Shown here in pieces: positions 23,448 through 24,220 of a DNA stretch of 24,220 nucleotides. The stretch is from JAGTRP01 sp050259815. GTDB lineage: Bacteria; Pseudomonadota; Gammaproteobacteria; Burkholderiales; Rhodocyclaceae. The notes under the pieces were generated by a model. That model had not been told where the DNA came from. It did no database searches and saw only the letters and a program-made list of their open reading frames with translations. Within the stretch, counting starts at the first letter, position 1. Each line of letters starts with the position of its first letter. The position numbers and the translations under genes were made by a program. The stretch covers positions 1 through 24,220 of the forward strand of contig JBLNBI010000247.1 in NCBI GenBank assembly GCA_050259815.1, given 5' to 3'.

Positions 23448-24083
23448 TTAGCGCAGGCTGGCGGCGTATTCGGCCACGGCCTTGATCTCGGCGTCGGAGA
23501 GCTTGGCGGCAATGGTGCGCATCATCTTCTCCGGGTCGTTGGCTCGTTCGCCTTGGCGGAAGGCCTTCAGCTGGGCTTCGGTGTAATCCTGGTACTGGCC
23601 GGCCAGACGGGGGTACTGGGCGGGCAGGCCGGCACCGGCGGCGCCGTGGCAGCCGGCACAGGCCGGAACGCCCTTCTTGAAGTCACCCATGCGCCACAGC
23701 TTCTGGCCCAGGGCGATCTGGGTTTCGTCCTTGACGGGGGCCGGGTTCAGCTTCTGCTGGGAGAACCAGGCGGCGACGTTGCGGGCGTCCTCGTCGGAAA
23801 CCGCGGCGGCCATGCCCATCATGATCGGGTTGTTACGGGCCGCCGGCTTGTCGCCGACCGGCTTGAAGTTCTTCAGCTGCTTGTAGATGTAATCTTCGAC
23901 TTGGCCAGCCAGGTGCGGGTTGGCGGAAACCGGGCTATTGCCGTCGGCGCCGTGGCAAGCAACGCAAATCGTCTCGGCGACGGTCTTGCCCTTGGCCGGA
24001 TCAGCCTTCGGCTTGGCCTCTTCGGCTGCGTTGGTGACGAAACTGGTAGCGAGCAATAGTGCCATCGCCGTCGTACGAATCAT
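23448..24083 (-). CDS. periplasmic dihaem cytochrome c4
   Basis: This 211-residue exported electron carrier is of the cytochrome c4 type, linking the bc1 complex to terminal oxidases. A signal peptide (MIRTTAMALLLATSFVTNAA) is followed by two homologous c-type domains, each with one haem site: CVACH (residues 40-44) and CAGCH (142-146). Likely axial methionines lie in PIMMGMAAAVSDED (around 87-91) and in PEKMMRTIAAKLSD. Repetition of PHLAGQ/PRLAGQ before the helix YIYKQLKNF/YTEAQLKAF is typical of c4. A good ribosome binding site (AGGAGC on the minus strand) precedes the ATG. The divergent neighbour is probably engB, as in many betaproteobacteria. Confidence 0.94.
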   Translation of the reverse strand: MIRTTAMALLLATSFVTNAAEEAKPKADPAKGKTVAETICVACHGADGNSPVSANPHLAGQVEDYIYKQLKNFKPVGDKPAARNNPIMMGMAAAVSDEDARNVAAWFSQQKLNPAPVKDETQIALGQKLWRMGDFKKGVPACAGCHGAAGAGLPAQYPRLAGQYQDYTEAQLKAFRQGERANDPEKMMRTIAAKLSDAEIKAVAEYAASLR

Positions 24084-24193
24084 TTTCTAGCTCCTTCTAC
24101 GCGTCTTGGGGCTCAGCTGGCCGGGAACGGAAGTTACAAACCTGCTATTCTATATCAATTAGCCGCCGCCTTGGCGGGTTGCCTGAGCTTTTT
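24084..24193. other. divergent intergenic region between cytochrome c4 and the engB-like gene
   Basis: This 110-base region must hold both promoters. On the minus strand TAGAAT (24147-24152) is a five-of-six match to a -10 box about 60 bases before the cytochrome start, but no matching -35 is seen. On the plus strand TTACAA (24134-24139) is a possible -35 without a good -10. A short inverted repeat CCGCC-TT-GGCGG (24166-24177) could be an operator or chance. Confidence 0.35.
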
Positions 24194-24220
24194 ATGCCAT
24201 TGCTTCAACGAGCTGTATTC
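24194..24220 (+). CDS. engB: start of a gene, probably ribosome-biogenesis GTPase EngB (YihA), 3' partial
   Basis: Only nine codons are visible, MPLLQRAVF, before the window ends. The short N-terminal peptide resembles the start of betaproteobacterial EngB (pattern M-x-L-x-Q-x-A-x-F), and EngB is commonly encoded divergently from cytochrome c4 in this group. The GTPase motifs lie outside the window, so the identification rests on context and a very short match. Confidence 0.5.

Overview
The window is about 24 kb of GC-rich proteobacterial chromosome. Gene content and order (a complete MSHA-type pilus locus, comF divergent from bioB-bioC, cytochrome c4 divergent from what looks like engB) suggest a betaproteobacterium, probably of the Rhodocyclales. 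That placement is inferred from gene style and synteny, not from a marker gene.

Positions 2-17599 (+) hold a MSHA (type IVa-like) pilus locus. First come the assembly ATPase MshE (5' end cut by the window edge), the inner-membrane platform MshG and a prepilin in the mshF position. A pair of MshA-type pilins follows (3025-4002), behind a candidate promoter and in front of a strong hairpin terminator. Then come the minor pilins mshC, mshD, mshO and mshP and the giant adhesin-like mshQ (6563-11149), mostly with overlapping ends. After a 71-base AT-rich gap that may hold a promoter, the envelope-spanning machinery follows: a PilM-like MshI, a separate PilN-like protein, MshJ (PilO-like), MshK, the secretin lipoprotein MshL, the ExeA-like ATPase MshM and the TPR protein MshN. 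Compared with the Vibrio order (I-J-K-L-M-N-E-G-F-B-A-C-D-O-P-Q), the I-to-N block lies downstream of mshQ, so the locus is rearranged.

Positions 17556-20074 (-) hold a PglL/Wzy_C-family membrane O-oligosaccharyltransferase or ligase, whose 3' end overlaps mshN, and comF upstream of it. The ligase is a good candidate for modifying the pilins next door.

Positions 20068-22014 (+) hold bioB and bioC (biotin synthase and malonyl-ACP methyltransferase), driven by a near-consensus sigma-70 promoter that overlaps the comF start codon.

Positions 22042-24083 (-) hold a two-gene CBS-domain/HDOD unit, then a terminator and a dihaem cytochrome c4 gene. At 24194 a gene starts on the plus strand, probably engB (yihA), and runs off the window.

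The most interesting parts are the pilus tip and pilin region. MshQ appears to contain an L-type-lectin-like domain and a small extra beta-rich module inserted in its conserved C-terminal region. The pilins share a recurrent Leu-Ser-Gly motif. A terminator separates the abundant pilins from the minor ones. A candidate pilin glycosylation enzyme sits convergently at the end of the locus. No intergenic stretch exceeds about 110 bases, and I saw no tRNA, rRNA, CRISPR array or insertion sequence.
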